This document shows, piece by piece, positions 1 to 8,664 of a stretch of DNA of 64,000 nucleotides. The translations under genes were made by a program, and so were the position numbers. The stretch is from Yoonia maricola (GTDB taxonomy: Bacteria; Pseudomonadota; Alphaproteobacteria; Rhodobacterales; Rhodobacteraceae): the NCBI RefSeq assembly GCF_002797915.1, contig NZ_PGTY01000003.1:124001-188000 (forward strand), in the 5' to 3' direction. Each line of letters opens with the position of its first letter. Position 1 is the stretch's first letter. Under the pieces are notes generated by a model. That model saw only the letters and a program-made list of their open reading frames with translations, searched no databases and was not told the DNA's origin.

Positions 1-415
1 GCGTCAGCCGCCCGGCGATGGTGTTGTTGGTATGCAAGATGATTTGCAATGGCCGTGGCAAGCGTTCCCACAGACCCATATCCAGATAGTTGCTTTCCGG
101 ATCGTCAAAGGGATCAGTAATGACTTCATCATGGTGGTGCGCAAGGTGGGTTGCCTTGTAGCGGGTATAGGGGATGAACAGGGTCAAAGGTGGCCAGATG
201 ATCAGATCATTCAGCCATGCCCGCGCGAATGGATGGCCGTGAATAACCTCGTGCTGCAACGACGCATGCAACGCGATCGTCAAGGCCGCGATTGGAATGC
301 CGCTCCAGAATGGCAGGATCCACAAAGCCAAGGCCCATAGGGCGTAACACGCAATGATCAGTAGTATCGTTGGCCACTCCGTCTTTGTGCGGGGGCGTTC
401 TGTTCTCTGTTCCAT
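1..415 (-). CDS. Fatty acid desaturase (partial, cut by window edge)
   Basis: Reverse-strand frame open from the ATG at 415 to the window edge, 138 residues seen without a stop. A hydrophobic segment (about residues 17-50) is followed by the desaturase histidine box HEVIHGH at residues 55-61 and a second box, HLAHHH, at 90-95. These bind the di-iron centre of membrane fatty acid desaturases and related hydroxylases. The third histidine box would lie beyond the edge. It is divergent from the XRE-type regulator at 511, with about 95 bp between the two starts. The substrate (fatty acyl chain or carotenoid-like lipid) cannot be told from the fragment. Confidence 0.88.
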   Translation of the reverse strand, partial: MEQRTERPRTKTEWPTILLIIACYALWALALWILPFWSGIPIAALTIALHASLQHEVIHGHPFARAWLNDLIIWPPLTLFIPYTRYKATHLAHHHDEVITDPFDDPESNYLDMGLWERLPRPLQIILHTNNTIAGRLT

Positions 416-510
416 ATGGCAGAAATTATGCGACCCAGCATGGGTCAACCATTCTGAGAGTAGTTCACAAAACCATCAAAACGTGATTAATTTCTGCTAT
501 GCTGATAATT

Positions 511-1359
511 ATGGACAAACGAGAGCGGGCCGCAGTCTTTCGCAACCGCCTGCAAGCAGGGATGGCGCAAACGGGCATCACCCAAAGCGCATTGGCCAGA
601 CAAGCAGGTGTTGACCGTTCAACCCTGTCGCAACTGATCAAGGATGACGGTGCGCGTCTGCCCAACGGCCAGCTTGTCGCCGCCTCTGCGGCGGTGCTTG
701 GGGTCAGCGCCGACTGGCTTCTTGGTCTGTCGGACAGGCCGGAACAGGCCGAGGATTTGGTGGCAAGCGCCATTTCCATGACTCAAGCCCCCCGCGCGCT
801 GGTCGATGAGAAGATATTTGCGTGGCATCAAGAGGCGGAAGGCTACAAAATCCGCCATGTCCCGGCGGGCCTGCCTGATATGCTAAAGACTGACGACATC
901 CTGCGCTGGGAATATGCACCCTCACTCGGCAAAACGACCGAGCAGGCGATGGGGGCCAGTAATGACCGTCTGGAATGGATGCGCCGCGCGCGGTCCGATT
1001 ATGAAATCGCGATCCCGCTGTCCGAGATTGAAAGCTTTGCGCGTGGCGATGGCTATTACCGCGATCTCTCGTCTGATTTGCGCAAACCCCAGCTTGAGAA
1101 ATTTCGCGATCTGCACGCGCAGCTCTATCCCGCACTGCGGCTGCATCTTTTTGACCAGCGCAAACTTTATTCGGCGCCTGTCACTGTCTTCGGCCCACTA
1201 TTGGCTGTCATCTATATCGGGCAAAACTATCTGGTCTTCCGCGATACGGAACGGGTCGCCGCCATTACGGGCCATTTCGACGAATTGGTGCGTACCGCCA
1301 GCGTTAGCCAGCGCGATATCGGCACATACTTCGACCAGCTCATCGCGACAATGGGCTAG
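511..1359 (+). CDS. XRE-family transcriptional regulator
   Basis: 282 residues. The N-terminus (about residues 17-65) is a Cro/C1-type helix-turn-helix with recognisable ITQSALARQAGVDRSTLSQL, followed by the usual GVSADWLLGLSD end of the domain. The remaining 200 or so residues are not a family I recognise and may be a ligand-sensing or dimerisation domain. I chose ATG 511 because the protein then starts MDKRERAAVFRNRL; an in-frame ATG at 499 would add four residues. It is divergent from the desaturase at 415, so the desaturase is a natural candidate target (inference). It ends convergently with the carnitine operon, overlapping by 4 bp. Confidence 0.8.
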   Translation: MDKRERAAVFRNRLQAGMAQTGITQSALARQAGVDRSTLSQLIKDDGARLPNGQLVAASAAVLGVSADWLLGLSDRPEQAEDLVASAISMTQAPRALVDEKIFAWHQEAEGYKIRHVPAGLPDMLKTDDILRWEYAPSLGKTTEQAMGASNDRLEWMRRARSDYEIAIPLSEIESFARGDGYYRDLSSDLRKPQLEKFRDLHAQLYPALRLHLFDQRKLYSAPVTVFGPLLAVIYIGQNYLVFRDTERVAAITGHFDELVRTASVSQRDIGTYFDQLIATMG

Positions 1360-2816
1360 CCCCGCACACCCACGGCTTTTCCGGCACCTTCGGGCGTCGG
1401 CAAAGCTGCGTGTGCCTCAGCCACTTTCGCCAGTGTTGCCGCCAATGCAGGTGCCGGTTCGGACGCTTTACGCGTTTCAAGGCTGACGTGGATCAGCATA
1501 TGTTCACCTGTCGCCAATGCGCGGTCGCCAGTGAACATGCGGTGGAACAGATGCATCTTCTTGCCCGCACCATGCAACACCTGCGTTTCAATCCGGATCA
1601 GCGCCCCGGCATGCACCTCATCAAGATGGCAGATATGGGTTTCGGCGGTAAAATAACTGCCACCTGTGGCGATGTAATCCGCATCACACCCAACCAGCAG
1701 CATCATCCGGTCGGTCGCATCGCCAAAGGCCTGTAGATACCGTGCTTCGTTCATATGCCCGTTGTAGTCGGTCCAATCCAGCGGCACAGCGCGTTCCACC
1801 GTCACAATCGGCGCGCTTAGGTCATCCGGCAGCTTAACCGCACCCTCAACGCGGCGGTCTTGTTCATTGAGCAGCTTGCCCGCCCCCCAATCCTGCGCCT
1901 TCAGCCCGCGCAGGATGGAAACAAGATTATCGTCGCGCGCCCGTTCCAGCGCGCGGATCGTGTATTGGCCCGATTGTGCATCAGACTGATCAGCCACGGC
2001 ATCAATCAACCCATCTGTCAGCTCTGGCACGTCCATCAGCTTGGTCCATGGCCATTCCAGGCACGGGCCGAACTGTTCAATAAAGTGACGCATCCCCGCC
2101 TCACCACCCGCGATACGGTAGGTTTCAAACAACCCCATCTGCGCCCAGCGCAGACCAAAGCCATAACGGATCGCATTATCGATCTCCTCCGTCGTGGCGA
2201 TACCATCGTTTATGAGCCAAAGCGCCTCGCGCCAGACGGCCTCTAATAACCGATCCGCAATATGTGCGTCGATTTCGGCGCGCACATGCAATGGATGCAT
2301 CCCGATGCTGGTGAGGATATCCTTGGCGCGCTGGGTGATTTCTGGGGCGGTCTTTGGGCTGGGAACCAGTTCGACCAAGGGCAACAGATAGACAGGATTA
2401 AACGGGTGAGCGACGACGATCTGTTCGGGGCGCATCGCACCGTTTTGCAACTCAGACGGTTTAAAGCCACTGGTGGAGGATCCGATCACGGCATCAGGCG
2501 GGCAATGTTCCTGCAACGTCTGATAAGTCTTGTGCTTGATCTCCAACCGCTCTGGCACGCTTTCCTGTATCCACGCGACATCGGCCACTGCAGCAGGGAT
2601 AGTATTATGAAAGCTCAGACGCCCCTCTGGCGGCAAGGCCACATCTGACAAACCGGGTAGCGCCCGGCGGGCATTGTCCAACACAGCGGCAATCTTGCGC
2701 GCGGCTTCTGGATCAGGGTCAAAGACCCGCACATCCCAGCCCATCAGCAACAACCGCGCGGCCCAACCGCCGCCAATCACGCCACCGCCAATGATAGCTG
2801 CGGTTTGCGCTGTCAT
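1356..2816 (-). CDS. cdhA: L-carnitine dehydrogenase fused to a thioesterase domain
   Basis: 486 residues. The first 300 or so form a 3-hydroxyacyl-CoA-dehydrogenase-type fold, with the NAD-binding glycine motif IIGGGVIGGGWAA near residue 8 and the family signature AHPFNP. From about residue 340 a hotdog thioesterase domain follows, with DYNGHMNEARYL. In the known carnitine pathway, L-carnitine is oxidised to 3-dehydrocarnitine, which a BKACE enzyme converts to betainyl-CoA; a thioesterase then releases glycine betaine. The fused thioesterase fits that last step, and the BKACE gene is in the same operon. The start lies 3 bp after the preceding lipoprotein stop, so the genes are probably translationally coupled. 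Confidence 0.88.
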   Translation of the reverse strand: MTAQTAAIIGGGVIGGGWAARLLLMGWDVRVFDPDPEAARKIAAVLDNARRALPGLSDVALPPEGRLSFHNTIPAAVADVAWIQESVPERLEIKHKTYQTLQEHCPPDAVIGSSTSGFKPSELQNGAMRPEQIVVAHPFNPVYLLPLVELVPSPKTAPEITQRAKDILTSIGMHPLHVRAEIDAHIADRLLEAVWREALWLINDGIATTEEIDNAIRYGFGLRWAQMGLFETYRIAGGEAGMRHFIEQFGPCLEWPWTKLMDVPELTDGLIDAVADQSDAQSGQYTIRALERARDDNLVSILRGLKAQDWGAGKLLNEQDRRVEGAVKLPDDLSAPIVTVERAVPLDWTDYNGHMNEARYLQAFGDATDRMMLLVGCDADYIATGGSYFTAETHICHLDEVHAGALIRIETQVLHGAGKKMHLFHRMFTGDRALATGEHMLIHVSLETRKASEPAPALAATLAKVAEAHAALPTPEGAGKAVGVRG

Positions 2817-2819
2817 GGC

Positions 2820-3074
2820 CTAGCCTGCCGGTTGAAAATCGGGATGGTCAAATTCATCTGCCGGAACAGGCTCGCGGCGAATGGATGGATCACAAGCCAC
2901 CATCGCGGTGTTGCTGTCGCGGATGATCAAGCCACCGCGCGCGCGGCAATCCTCAAAGGACATGCGCCCACCGATCACCATGAACTCACGCATACCCGCA
3001 CCACCGCCACCGGCAAAAGTGCCGCCTTCACAAGCGGCCAAGGCTATCACACTGCCCAAAATCAAACGTCTCAT
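2820..3074 (-). CDS. Small lipoprotein of unknown function
   Basis: 84 residues from ATG 3074 (a GTG directly upstream is in frame). The N-terminus, MRRLILGSVIALAACEGG, is a lipoprotein signal with lipobox LAAC, predicting a lipid-anchored envelope protein of about 70 residues. The mature part is glycine-rich at first, then contains the cysteine-bearing stretch EDCRARGG and a second cysteine near VACDPS, which could form a disulfide. I recognise no family. It sits between the lipocalin and carnitine dehydrogenase genes, with 3-bp gaps on both sides, so it is co-transcribed with them. Confidence 0.75.
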   Translation of the reverse strand: MRRLILGSVIALAACEGGTFAGGGGAGMREFMVIGGRMSFEDCRARGGLIIRDSNTAMVACDPSIRREPVPADEFDHPDFQPAG

Positions 3075-3077
3075 CAC

Positions 3078-3605
3078 TTAAAACTCCTTAAGTCGGCTGA
3101 GATCATAGCCGTTGAATGCCAAAACATCACGCGCGGCCTGCAACCTGTCGGCGCGAATGTCCGGGGTGCGGTTCAAAATCCAGCCTGAACGCCCGTTTGG
3201 TGCGCCCACGACAGCGGTGCGGTAATCCTCATCCGTCCAAAGCACCCAATAGTCAGCGGCCACAAATGGCACGGATGGAAAGCGGACCTTCAGCCGCCCC
3301 GGCCCCACGATTTCGGCAGTACCGGCGATCCGCGATGTTTCTTGCCCCGCCTCATCACGACAGATGTTGAGGACCGAAAGCAAACCATCTTCGCGCAATC
3401 CATATTCGGCGGTGACCCCCACGCAGCCGTCCTGAAACGGAACCGGGTAGCGGGAAACCTCGTGCCAGACGCCCAAATAGCGCTCAGGTTCAAACACGGC
3501 CTTTGAAGCGATAGGCACTTCGGTATCACGGTAGACCGAGAACAGGCCACCGCTGTCCTGTGCTGCACAGCCTGCGAGCAGAAGGGTCAAAGCCAATGCC
3601 CTCAT
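3078..3605 (-). CDS. blc: Lipocalin, bacterial Blc type (outer-membrane lipoprotein)
   Basis: 175 residues. A signal peptide with lipobox LLAGC (cysteine at residue 13) is followed by a single lipocalin domain with the GxW signature in RYLGVWHEVSRYP (about residues 43-55) and later FVAADYWVLWTDEDY and GRSGWILNRTP, typical of the Blc/apolipoprotein D branch. Blc binds fatty acids and lysophospholipids at the outer membrane. The start ATG overlaps the stop of the BKACE gene (ATGA), which places this envelope protein inside the carnitine operon. Its role there is unknown; binding of an acylated or trimethylammonium lipid-derived ligand is speculation. Confidence 0.87.
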   Translation of the reverse strand: MRALALTLLLAGCAAQDSGGLFSVYRDTEVPIASKAVFEPERYLGVWHEVSRYPVPFQDGCVGVTAEYGLREDGLLSVLNICRDEAGQETSRIAGTAEIVGPGRLKVRFPSVPFVAADYWVLWTDEDYRTAVVGAPNGRSGWILNRTPDIRADRLQAARDVLAFNGYDLSRLKEF

Positions 3606-4516
3606 GCCGATACCGAGGCACGCTTGGTCAGGCCCAGCTTGGCGCGCACCTCGGCAGGGCCGATCACCTTGGCGCCAAGATTTTCGATGATGCCTGCCGC
3701 CCGCTCAACCAGTTGCGCATTTGTAGCCAGTACTCCGCGATCCAGCATCAGGTTATCTTCCAACCCCACACGGACATTCCCACCCGCCAGAACGGATGCC
3801 GCGACATACGGCATCTGGCTGCGCCCCAAACCAAAGGCCGAGAAGGTCCAATCATCCGGCACGTTGTTCACCATTGCCAGAAAGGTGTTCAGATCATCAG
3901 GCGCACCCCATGGCACACCCATGCAAAGCTGCACCAGCGCAGGGCTGTCCAGCACGCCGTCTTTGACCAACTGCTTGGCGTACCACAGGTGGCCAGTGTC
4001 AAAGGCCTCAATCTCTGGCTTCACGCCAAGATCCGTCATCATTTGCCCCATGGCCACCAGCATACCGGGGGTATTGGTCATCACGTAATCGGCTTCGGCA
4101 AAATTCATCGTGCCACAATCAAGGGTGCAAATTTCCGGCAGACATGCTGCGATATGGGCCACGCGTTCGCTGGCACCAACCATATCGGTCCCGGCAATCG
4201 TTGGCAGCGGAGCTTCCGTACCACCAAAAACGATGTCACCGCCCATACCGGCAGTCAGGTTTAGAACCACATCAACCTCTGTATCGCGAATACGGTCAGT
4301 CACCTCACGATAGAGCGCCAGGTCGCGCGACGGCACGCCGGTGTCGGGATCACGGACGTGGCAATGCACAACAGCAGCACCCGCCTTGGCCGCATCAATC
4401 GCACTTTCGGCAATCTGCCGGGGTGAGCGGGGCACATGGGGGCTGCGATCCTGGGTCGCGCCAGAACCGGTGACGGCACAGGTGATAAAGACCTCGCGGT
4501 TCATCTCAAGTGGCAT
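3602..4516 (-). CDS. Beta-keto acid cleavage enzyme (BKACE, DUF849), likely 3-dehydrocarnitine-cleaving
   Basis: 304 residues from ATG 4516, chosen because it is preceded by a good ribosome-binding site (GGGAG) and begins MPLEMNREVFITCAVTG as family members do; the frame stays open further upstream. Zinc-binding HCHVRDPDTG and the C-terminal LGRSQMPYVA and GLEDN motifs mark the BKACE family, which transfers an acyl group from a beta-keto acid onto acetyl-CoA, giving acetoacetate. Next to carnitine dehydrogenase, the expected substrate is 3-dehydrocarnitine (cdhC-type), with betainyl-CoA as product. It is the first gene of a four-gene minus-strand operon ending at 1356. Confidence 0.87.
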   Translation of the reverse strand: MPLEMNREVFITCAVTGSGATQDRSPHVPRSPRQIAESAIDAAKAGAAVVHCHVRDPDTGVPSRDLALYREVTDRIRDTEVDVVLNLTAGMGGDIVFGGTEAPLPTIAGTDMVGASERVAHIAACLPEICTLDCGTMNFAEADYVMTNTPGMLVAMGQMMTDLGVKPEIEAFDTGHLWYAKQLVKDGVLDSPALVQLCMGVPWGAPDDLNTFLAMVNNVPDDWTFSAFGLGRSQMPYVAASVLAGGNVRVGLEDNLMLDRGVLATNAQLVERAAGIIENLGAKVIGPAEVRAKLGLTKRASVSA

Positions 4517-4772
4517 CGGTCGTCTCCCTGTCCGTGTTGCCGGGACATTTGCCGATATGCCCGCTACTGACAAGACGGAATTCTTGACAGCGGGTATCAT
4601 TTGCGGGCATCCACCTGTTCATGAACGGAACGCCACATCTTACAGCGGTCTATTTTACCAGCGCCATATGACGGCGGCTGGGCTTTTTTGACGACATCTG
4701 AAACCAACAGCCGCCCGCAGGGGTGAATGATCAGTTGCGCGCCCTTGCGGGCCCATCGCAAGGATACGACCC

Positions 4773-5216
4773 ATGCTGGACATATCAACCGTAACCCCAA
4801 AAGACATCCCCGCGCTTTTGCGGATGATCCGAAAACTTTGCACCTTTCATGGCGATAGCTGCCAGATGGGGCTTGCGGATACGCAGGCACAGTTCATCGA
4901 CGGCCCATTGGTGGCATTCCTTGCGCGGCAAAAGGGGCAGCCAGTGGGCTATGCCGTGGTTGAGCGGCATTGGCGGCCGATGTATGCGGGCGATCTTTAT
5001 GACATCGCGCACCTTTTCGTGGAAGAGCCCGCGCGCGGACGCGGGATCGGCAAGGCGCTGGTGGCTAAATGCCGGTCCTTTGCGAGCGCGCAGGGGGCGT
5101 GTCGGTTGGTGATCGGCACATCCCCGGTCAATCCGGGGGCCGTCGCCGCCTACCGCGCGATGGGGCTGGAAGAAATCGAAGCCACGTCAGGACCGCGGTT
5201 TATGATCGCTTTGTAA
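4773..5216 (+). CDS. GNAT-family N-acetyltransferase
   Basis: 147 residues, one GNAT domain. The acetyl-CoA-binding motif A is seen as FVEEPARGRGIGKALVAKC (about residues 86-104), followed by a C-terminal PVNPGAVAAYRAMGLEE segment typical of the fold. Substrate unknown. It is divergent from the carnitine operon, with 256 bp between the two starts in which I saw no convincing operator. A perfect palindrome at 5222-5252, between this stop and the convergent aldo-keto reductase stop, could act as a bidirectional terminator. Confidence 0.85.
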   Translation: MLDISTVTPKDIPALLRMIRKLCTFHGDSCQMGLADTQAQFIDGPLVAFLARQKGQPVGYAVVERHWRPMYAGDLYDIAHLFVEEPARGRGIGKALVAKCRSFASAQGACRLVIGTSPVNPGAVAAYRAMGLEEIEATSGPRFMIAL

Positions 5217-5221
5217 GCGCC

Positions 5222-5252
5222 AGGTAAGGTGGATTGAAAATCCACCTTACCT
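5222..5252. repeat. Dispersed intergenic palindrome, copy 1
   Basis: Perfect inverted repeat: arm AGGTAAGGTGGATT at 5222-5235, loop GAA, and the complementary arm at 5239-5252. It fills the gap between two convergent genes. It belongs to the same family as the copies at 39551, 39603, 44939, 47768, 56678 and 59136. Confidence 0.9.
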
Positions 5253-5254
5253 CA

Positions 5255-6298
5255 TCAATAGGGCATCGGATGTTGCTGATGCACCGCATCAATCTCGGCT
5301 ATCAGCGCATCTGACAATACGACATCCTTACCAGACAAGATCCGCGTGAGCTGATCCGCCGTTGTCGCCCCAAAGATGGCAGATACGGCAAAGGGCCGCG
5401 TCCGTTGCCATGCCATCGCCATATGCAACGGATCCAGCCCATGCTTTGTTGCCAGATCAAGATAGGCCTGCACCGCGGGCCACATTCGATCTGTCACCCG
5501 CCCGCCCAGATCACCGTTGATCGAAAGGCGGCTCCCCTCCGGCACTGCGCCATTTTGATATTTCCCGGTCAAGAGACCGCACGCCAACGGGGAAAAGGAC
5601 AATAGGGTCACATCCTCATTGACCGACATCTCGGCCACATCAGTGTCGCACATGCGGCACAGCAATGAGTATTCATTCTGGACCGAGGCCATACGCGGCA
5701 GCCCGGCGGCTTCAGCCTGATCAATCCACTTGGTCATGCCCCACGCGCTTTCATTCGACATACCAATAGCGCGGACTTTGCCCGCTTTGACGGCCTCACC
5801 CAGCGCCTCAAGCACGTCCATCATATGATCCATCGTCTGCTGGCGGTTCTGCCCGGATGGATCATAGGTCCAATTCTGTCGGAACATATACGACCCGCGA
5901 ATGGGCCAATGCATCTGATAAAGGTCAATCACATCCGTTTGTAGCCGCTTAAGCGATGTATCCACCGCCTCGCGGATCACATCCCCATCATAGCCGCGCC
6001 CTTCACGCACCCAACCGGGATTGTTGCCGGATACTTTGGTCGCCACCACAATCTCATCCCGGCGCCCGGTCTTTGCGATCCAGTTTCCGATGACCTGCTC
6101 GGACAGCCCTACGGTTTCGGCCCGAATGGGGTTCACCGGATACATCTCGGCGGTATCGAGAAAATTGATACCCGCATCCAGCGACATATCAATCTGCCGA
6201 TGTGCGTCATCCTCCGGCGTTTGATTGCCAAAGGTCATCGTGCCCAGACACCATTCACTGACCATAATATCGGTGCGACCAAGGGGGAGTTGCTTCAT
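5255..6298 (-). CDS. Aldo/keto reductase (Tas-like)
   Basis: 347 residues, full length for the Tas branch of the aldo-keto reductase superfamily. It shows the barrel start LPLGRTDIMVSEWCLGTMTFG, the catalytic Asp/Tyr pair in NFLDTAEMYPVNP (about residues 45-57), the long active-site insertion typical of Tas, and SFSPLACGLLTGKY near residue 235, where NADPH contacts lie. It is an NADPH-dependent oxidoreductase of carbonyl compounds; substrate unknown. Monocistronic on the minus strand. Confidence 0.88.
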   Translation of the reverse strand: MKQLPLGRTDIMVSEWCLGTMTFGNQTPEDDAHRQIDMSLDAGINFLDTAEMYPVNPIRAETVGLSEQVIGNWIAKTGRRDEIVVATKVSGNNPGWVREGRGYDGDVIREAVDTSLKRLQTDVIDLYQMHWPIRGSYMFRQNWTYDPSGQNRQQTMDHMMDVLEALGEAVKAGKVRAIGMSNESAWGMTKWIDQAEAAGLPRMASVQNEYSLLCRMCDTDVAEMSVNEDVTLLSFSPLACGLLTGKYQNGAVPEGSRLSINGDLGGRVTDRMWPAVQAYLDLATKHGLDPLHMAMAWQRTRPFAVSAIFGATTADQLTRILSGKDVVLSDALIAEIDAVHQQHPMPY

Positions 6299-6403
6299 TC
6301 GTTCTGCCTCAAATTTTCTATTGGGCAGACCCTAATGTGCATATCAGTAACGGCAAGGGCATAACTATCGACATTTTTGACGGGCCGCACCAAGATCAGT
6401 TCC

Positions 6404-6775
6404 ATGTTAAAGCGAAACCAATCTGGAGATGTCCATACACGCCTGAACCGTGAAATGTGGCGAATGCGCTTTGGGACTTGGCGCGGCATTGCAGGGAGTA
6501 CGGTCATCATTCTAATTGTCTTTATTCTATTCGTGAGGGTTCCAACACAAACCTCATTCAAACAAGGCAAAGTGACTGGTGTCACAGCTCACACGACAGA
6601 ATACGGCACACGCCAACACATTGGCGTTATTTTTGACGGGCAGAACCAGTCTGCGGTAGCGCGTGGGCAACTTCACCGTCCAGCAACCGACGATATTGTT
6701 TGTTTGCGCGAAACCACATATTGGCCATTTGATCAGACTAGGCTGTCCCTCGTCGCCAATCATTTTTGTGAGTAG
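6404..6775 (+). CDS. Hypothetical single-pass membrane protein
   Basis: 123 residues from ATG 6404. A basic N-terminus is followed by one strong transmembrane segment (STVIILIVFILFV, about residues 31-44) and a soluble domain of about 75 residues with two cysteines, VCLRE and HFCE. No family recognised. This stretch of DNA looks slightly richer in A+T than its neighbours. The reverse strand is also partly open here, but the hydrophobic segment favours this reading. Moderate confidence that it is a gene. Confidence 0.5.
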   Translation: MLKRNQSGDVHTRLNREMWRMRFGTWRGIAGSTVIILIVFILFVRVPTQTSFKQGKVTGVTAHTTEYGTRQHIGVIFDGQNQSAVARGQLHRPATDDIVCLRETTYWPFDQTRLSLVANHFCE

Positions 6776-6844
6776 CGGCAAATGCGACGTCAATCGTCGA
6801 TTATAGCCTAGCGGCACCGCACCTTTGGGCGCATAGCTCAACCC

Positions 6845-8068
6845 ATGCGAATACTCCTCTCCTTCGCGGCGCTTTTCATGTCGGTCGCCCTGTTGCAACT
6901 ATCGTCGGGGGGCGTTGGCCCGCTTGATGCGCTCACTGGATTGGAGCTTGGTTTTTCCCAAGCACAAGTCGGCTTTCTGGGCTCTGCCCATTTTGTAGGT
7001 TTTTTCATCGGCTGCTGGTGGGCGCCGCGTCTGATGGGCAGTGTCGGTCATAGCCGGGCCTTTGCCACGTTCACCGCGATGGGGGCCATTGGGCTGGCGG
7101 CCCATGTGGTCACGACCGATCCATATATGTGGGCGTTCTTTCGCATCGGATCAGGCATTTGCGTGGCAGGTTGCTACACTGTGATCGAGGCGTGGTTGCA
7201 GGCCAAAGTGACCAATGAAACGCGCGGGCGGGCCATGGCCAGCTACCGCATCGCGGACACCAGCGCGTCCTTTGTCGCACAGTTCATGATCGGCGCGCTG
7301 GCAAACCTTGAAACCTATATCGCCTATAACATCCTGACGATACTATGCTGCGCCTCTCTGTTGCCGCTGGCGATAACCCGTATGCCGCAACCGGAAACGC
7401 CCAGCGCCACACGGCTGCGCCCTGCCCTTGCCTGGGCCTGCTCCCCGCTGGCTGTCGCCGCTGTCTTGGTCGCTGCCCTTTCAAGCGCGTCTTTCCGTAT
7501 GGTTGGCCCGATCTACGGCCAAGAGGTCGGCTTGACTGCGAACCAGATTGGGTCTTTCCTTGCGGCCTTTGTGGCGGGCGGCGCGATTGCACAATATCCC
7601 GTGGGCTGGTTGGCCGACAAATACGACCGGCGTTGGGTGATGATCTGGCTGTCGGTCGCGGCGGTCGTGTCATGCACTTTCACTGTCGCGACAGCAGGGC
7701 AAGGGACCGTACTTATTCTCACGGCAGCGTTCTTGTTTGGTCTAACGACCTTTCCAATATACTCGGTTGCAACGGCCCACGCACATGACTTTGCGACATC
7801 AGATCAGCGGGTCGAACTCTCAGCCGCCTTGATGTTTTTTTTCGCCGTCGGTGCGATTGCAGCACCTTTTACAACGTCGATACTTATCGAGGTCTTCGGG
7901 CCAGCGGCGCTGTTTTACGTTGTCTCAGCCGGTCACGTGCTTTTGGTTGTCTTTGGCTTGTCCCGCATGCGAGTGCGTAAAGCGCCCAAGGACAGGACGC
8001 GTTATGTCTACGCGCCCCGCACCAGCTTTGGCATTGGTCGTTTGCTGAAACGCAGCCGAGAACGCTAG
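6845..8068 (+). CDS. MFS transporter (YcaD-like)
   Basis: 407 residues with about twelve hydrophobic segments. MFS motif-A-type loops are seen as WWAPRLMGSVGHSRAF after the second segment and VGWLADKYDRRWV in the middle of the protein, with RIGSGICVAGCYTVIEAWLQ in the fourth/fifth segment, as in the YcaD branch of major facilitator permeases. Inner-membrane secondary transporter; substrate not predictable. Its last four bases overlap the convergent outer-membrane protein gene. Confidence 0.87.
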   Translation: MRILLSFAALFMSVALLQLSSGGVGPLDALTGLELGFSQAQVGFLGSAHFVGFFIGCWWAPRLMGSVGHSRAFATFTAMGAIGLAAHVVTTDPYMWAFFRIGSGICVAGCYTVIEAWLQAKVTNETRGRAMASYRIADTSASFVAQFMIGALANLETYIAYNILTILCCASLLPLAITRMPQPETPSATRLRPALAWACSPLAVAAVLVAALSSASFRMVGPIYGQEVGLTANQIGSFLAAFVAGGAIAQYPVGWLADKYDRRWVMIWLSVAAVVSCTFTVATAGQGTVLILTAAFLFGLTTFPIYSVATAHAHDFATSDQRVELSAALMFFFAVGAIAAPFTTSILIEVFGPAALFYVVSAGHVLLVVFGLSRMRVRKAPKDRTRYVYAPRTSFGIGRLLKRSRER

Positions 8069-8529
8069 AACTTGTAGAGCATTGCGATCCGTGTCGTTGT
8101 CACCGCATCGGTAAAGGTATTGTCCATGATATCACGGATAAATTCGCCCCGCAGCGTCAGGTTTTCAGACACATCACGGTCCGCACCAATGCCAAAGTTG
8201 AAACCGCCCGCAGTGTCGTCATCAAAGTAATACTCGGTCACGCCACCGGACAAACGGAATGAATATTCCGCCCAGTCATAGCTGGCCCAACCCCGCACAC
8301 GCGCTGTGTCATAGTCGTTACCGCCCATAACGCGAAATCCATATTCGGCCTCTGCACCAACCCCGAAGAGCCCTGTGTCAAAACCAATGCCAGCGATACC
8401 AGAGGCCACACTTTGTCCATCACCCGCGTGCGGGTAATGATATTCAACCCCGACACCCAGATAAGTGTCCTGCGCGCTAGCAGCAGAGCCGAGTGTTGCG
8501 GCGATAATAAAGGCGATCAGGCGTTTCAT
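8065..8529 (-). CDS. Small outer-membrane beta-barrel protein
   Basis: 154 residues from ATG 8529, chosen for the GAGGAG ribosome-binding site and the signal peptide MKRLIAFIIAATLGSAASAQ. The mature part alternates polar and hydrophobic residues with many Gly/Tyr/Phe (VEYHYPHAGDG, AEYGFRVMGG, YSFRLSGGVTEYY) and ends LYKF, with the C-terminal aromatic residue used by the BAM machinery. It is likely an eight-stranded porin-like/OmpA-type barrel lacking a periplasmic domain. Function unknown. Confidence 0.8.
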   Translation of the reverse strand: MKRLIAFIIAATLGSAASAQDTYLGVGVEYHYPHAGDGQSVASGIAGIGFDTGLFGVGAEAEYGFRVMGGNDYDTARVRGWASYDWAEYSFRLSGGVTEYYFDDDTAGGFNFGIGADRDVSENLTLRGEFIRDIMDNTFTDAVTTTRIAMLYKF

Positions 8530-8664
8530 GGGTGCTCTCCTCATTGTTTGGGGTATTGCAGCAGGTTTAGCGCTCTGCAGGCGAAAACGCCAGTCCGTCA
8601 GCAACATCTGGCATATGCCCGCCCACCCCGCTAGATAGGCTGCAAATCTGCAAGGACGAACGTT

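Noticed and set aside
4579..4610. TTGACA-like promoter before the acetyltransferase
   Set aside because: TTGACA is present but no acceptable -10 box follows at 16-18 bp.
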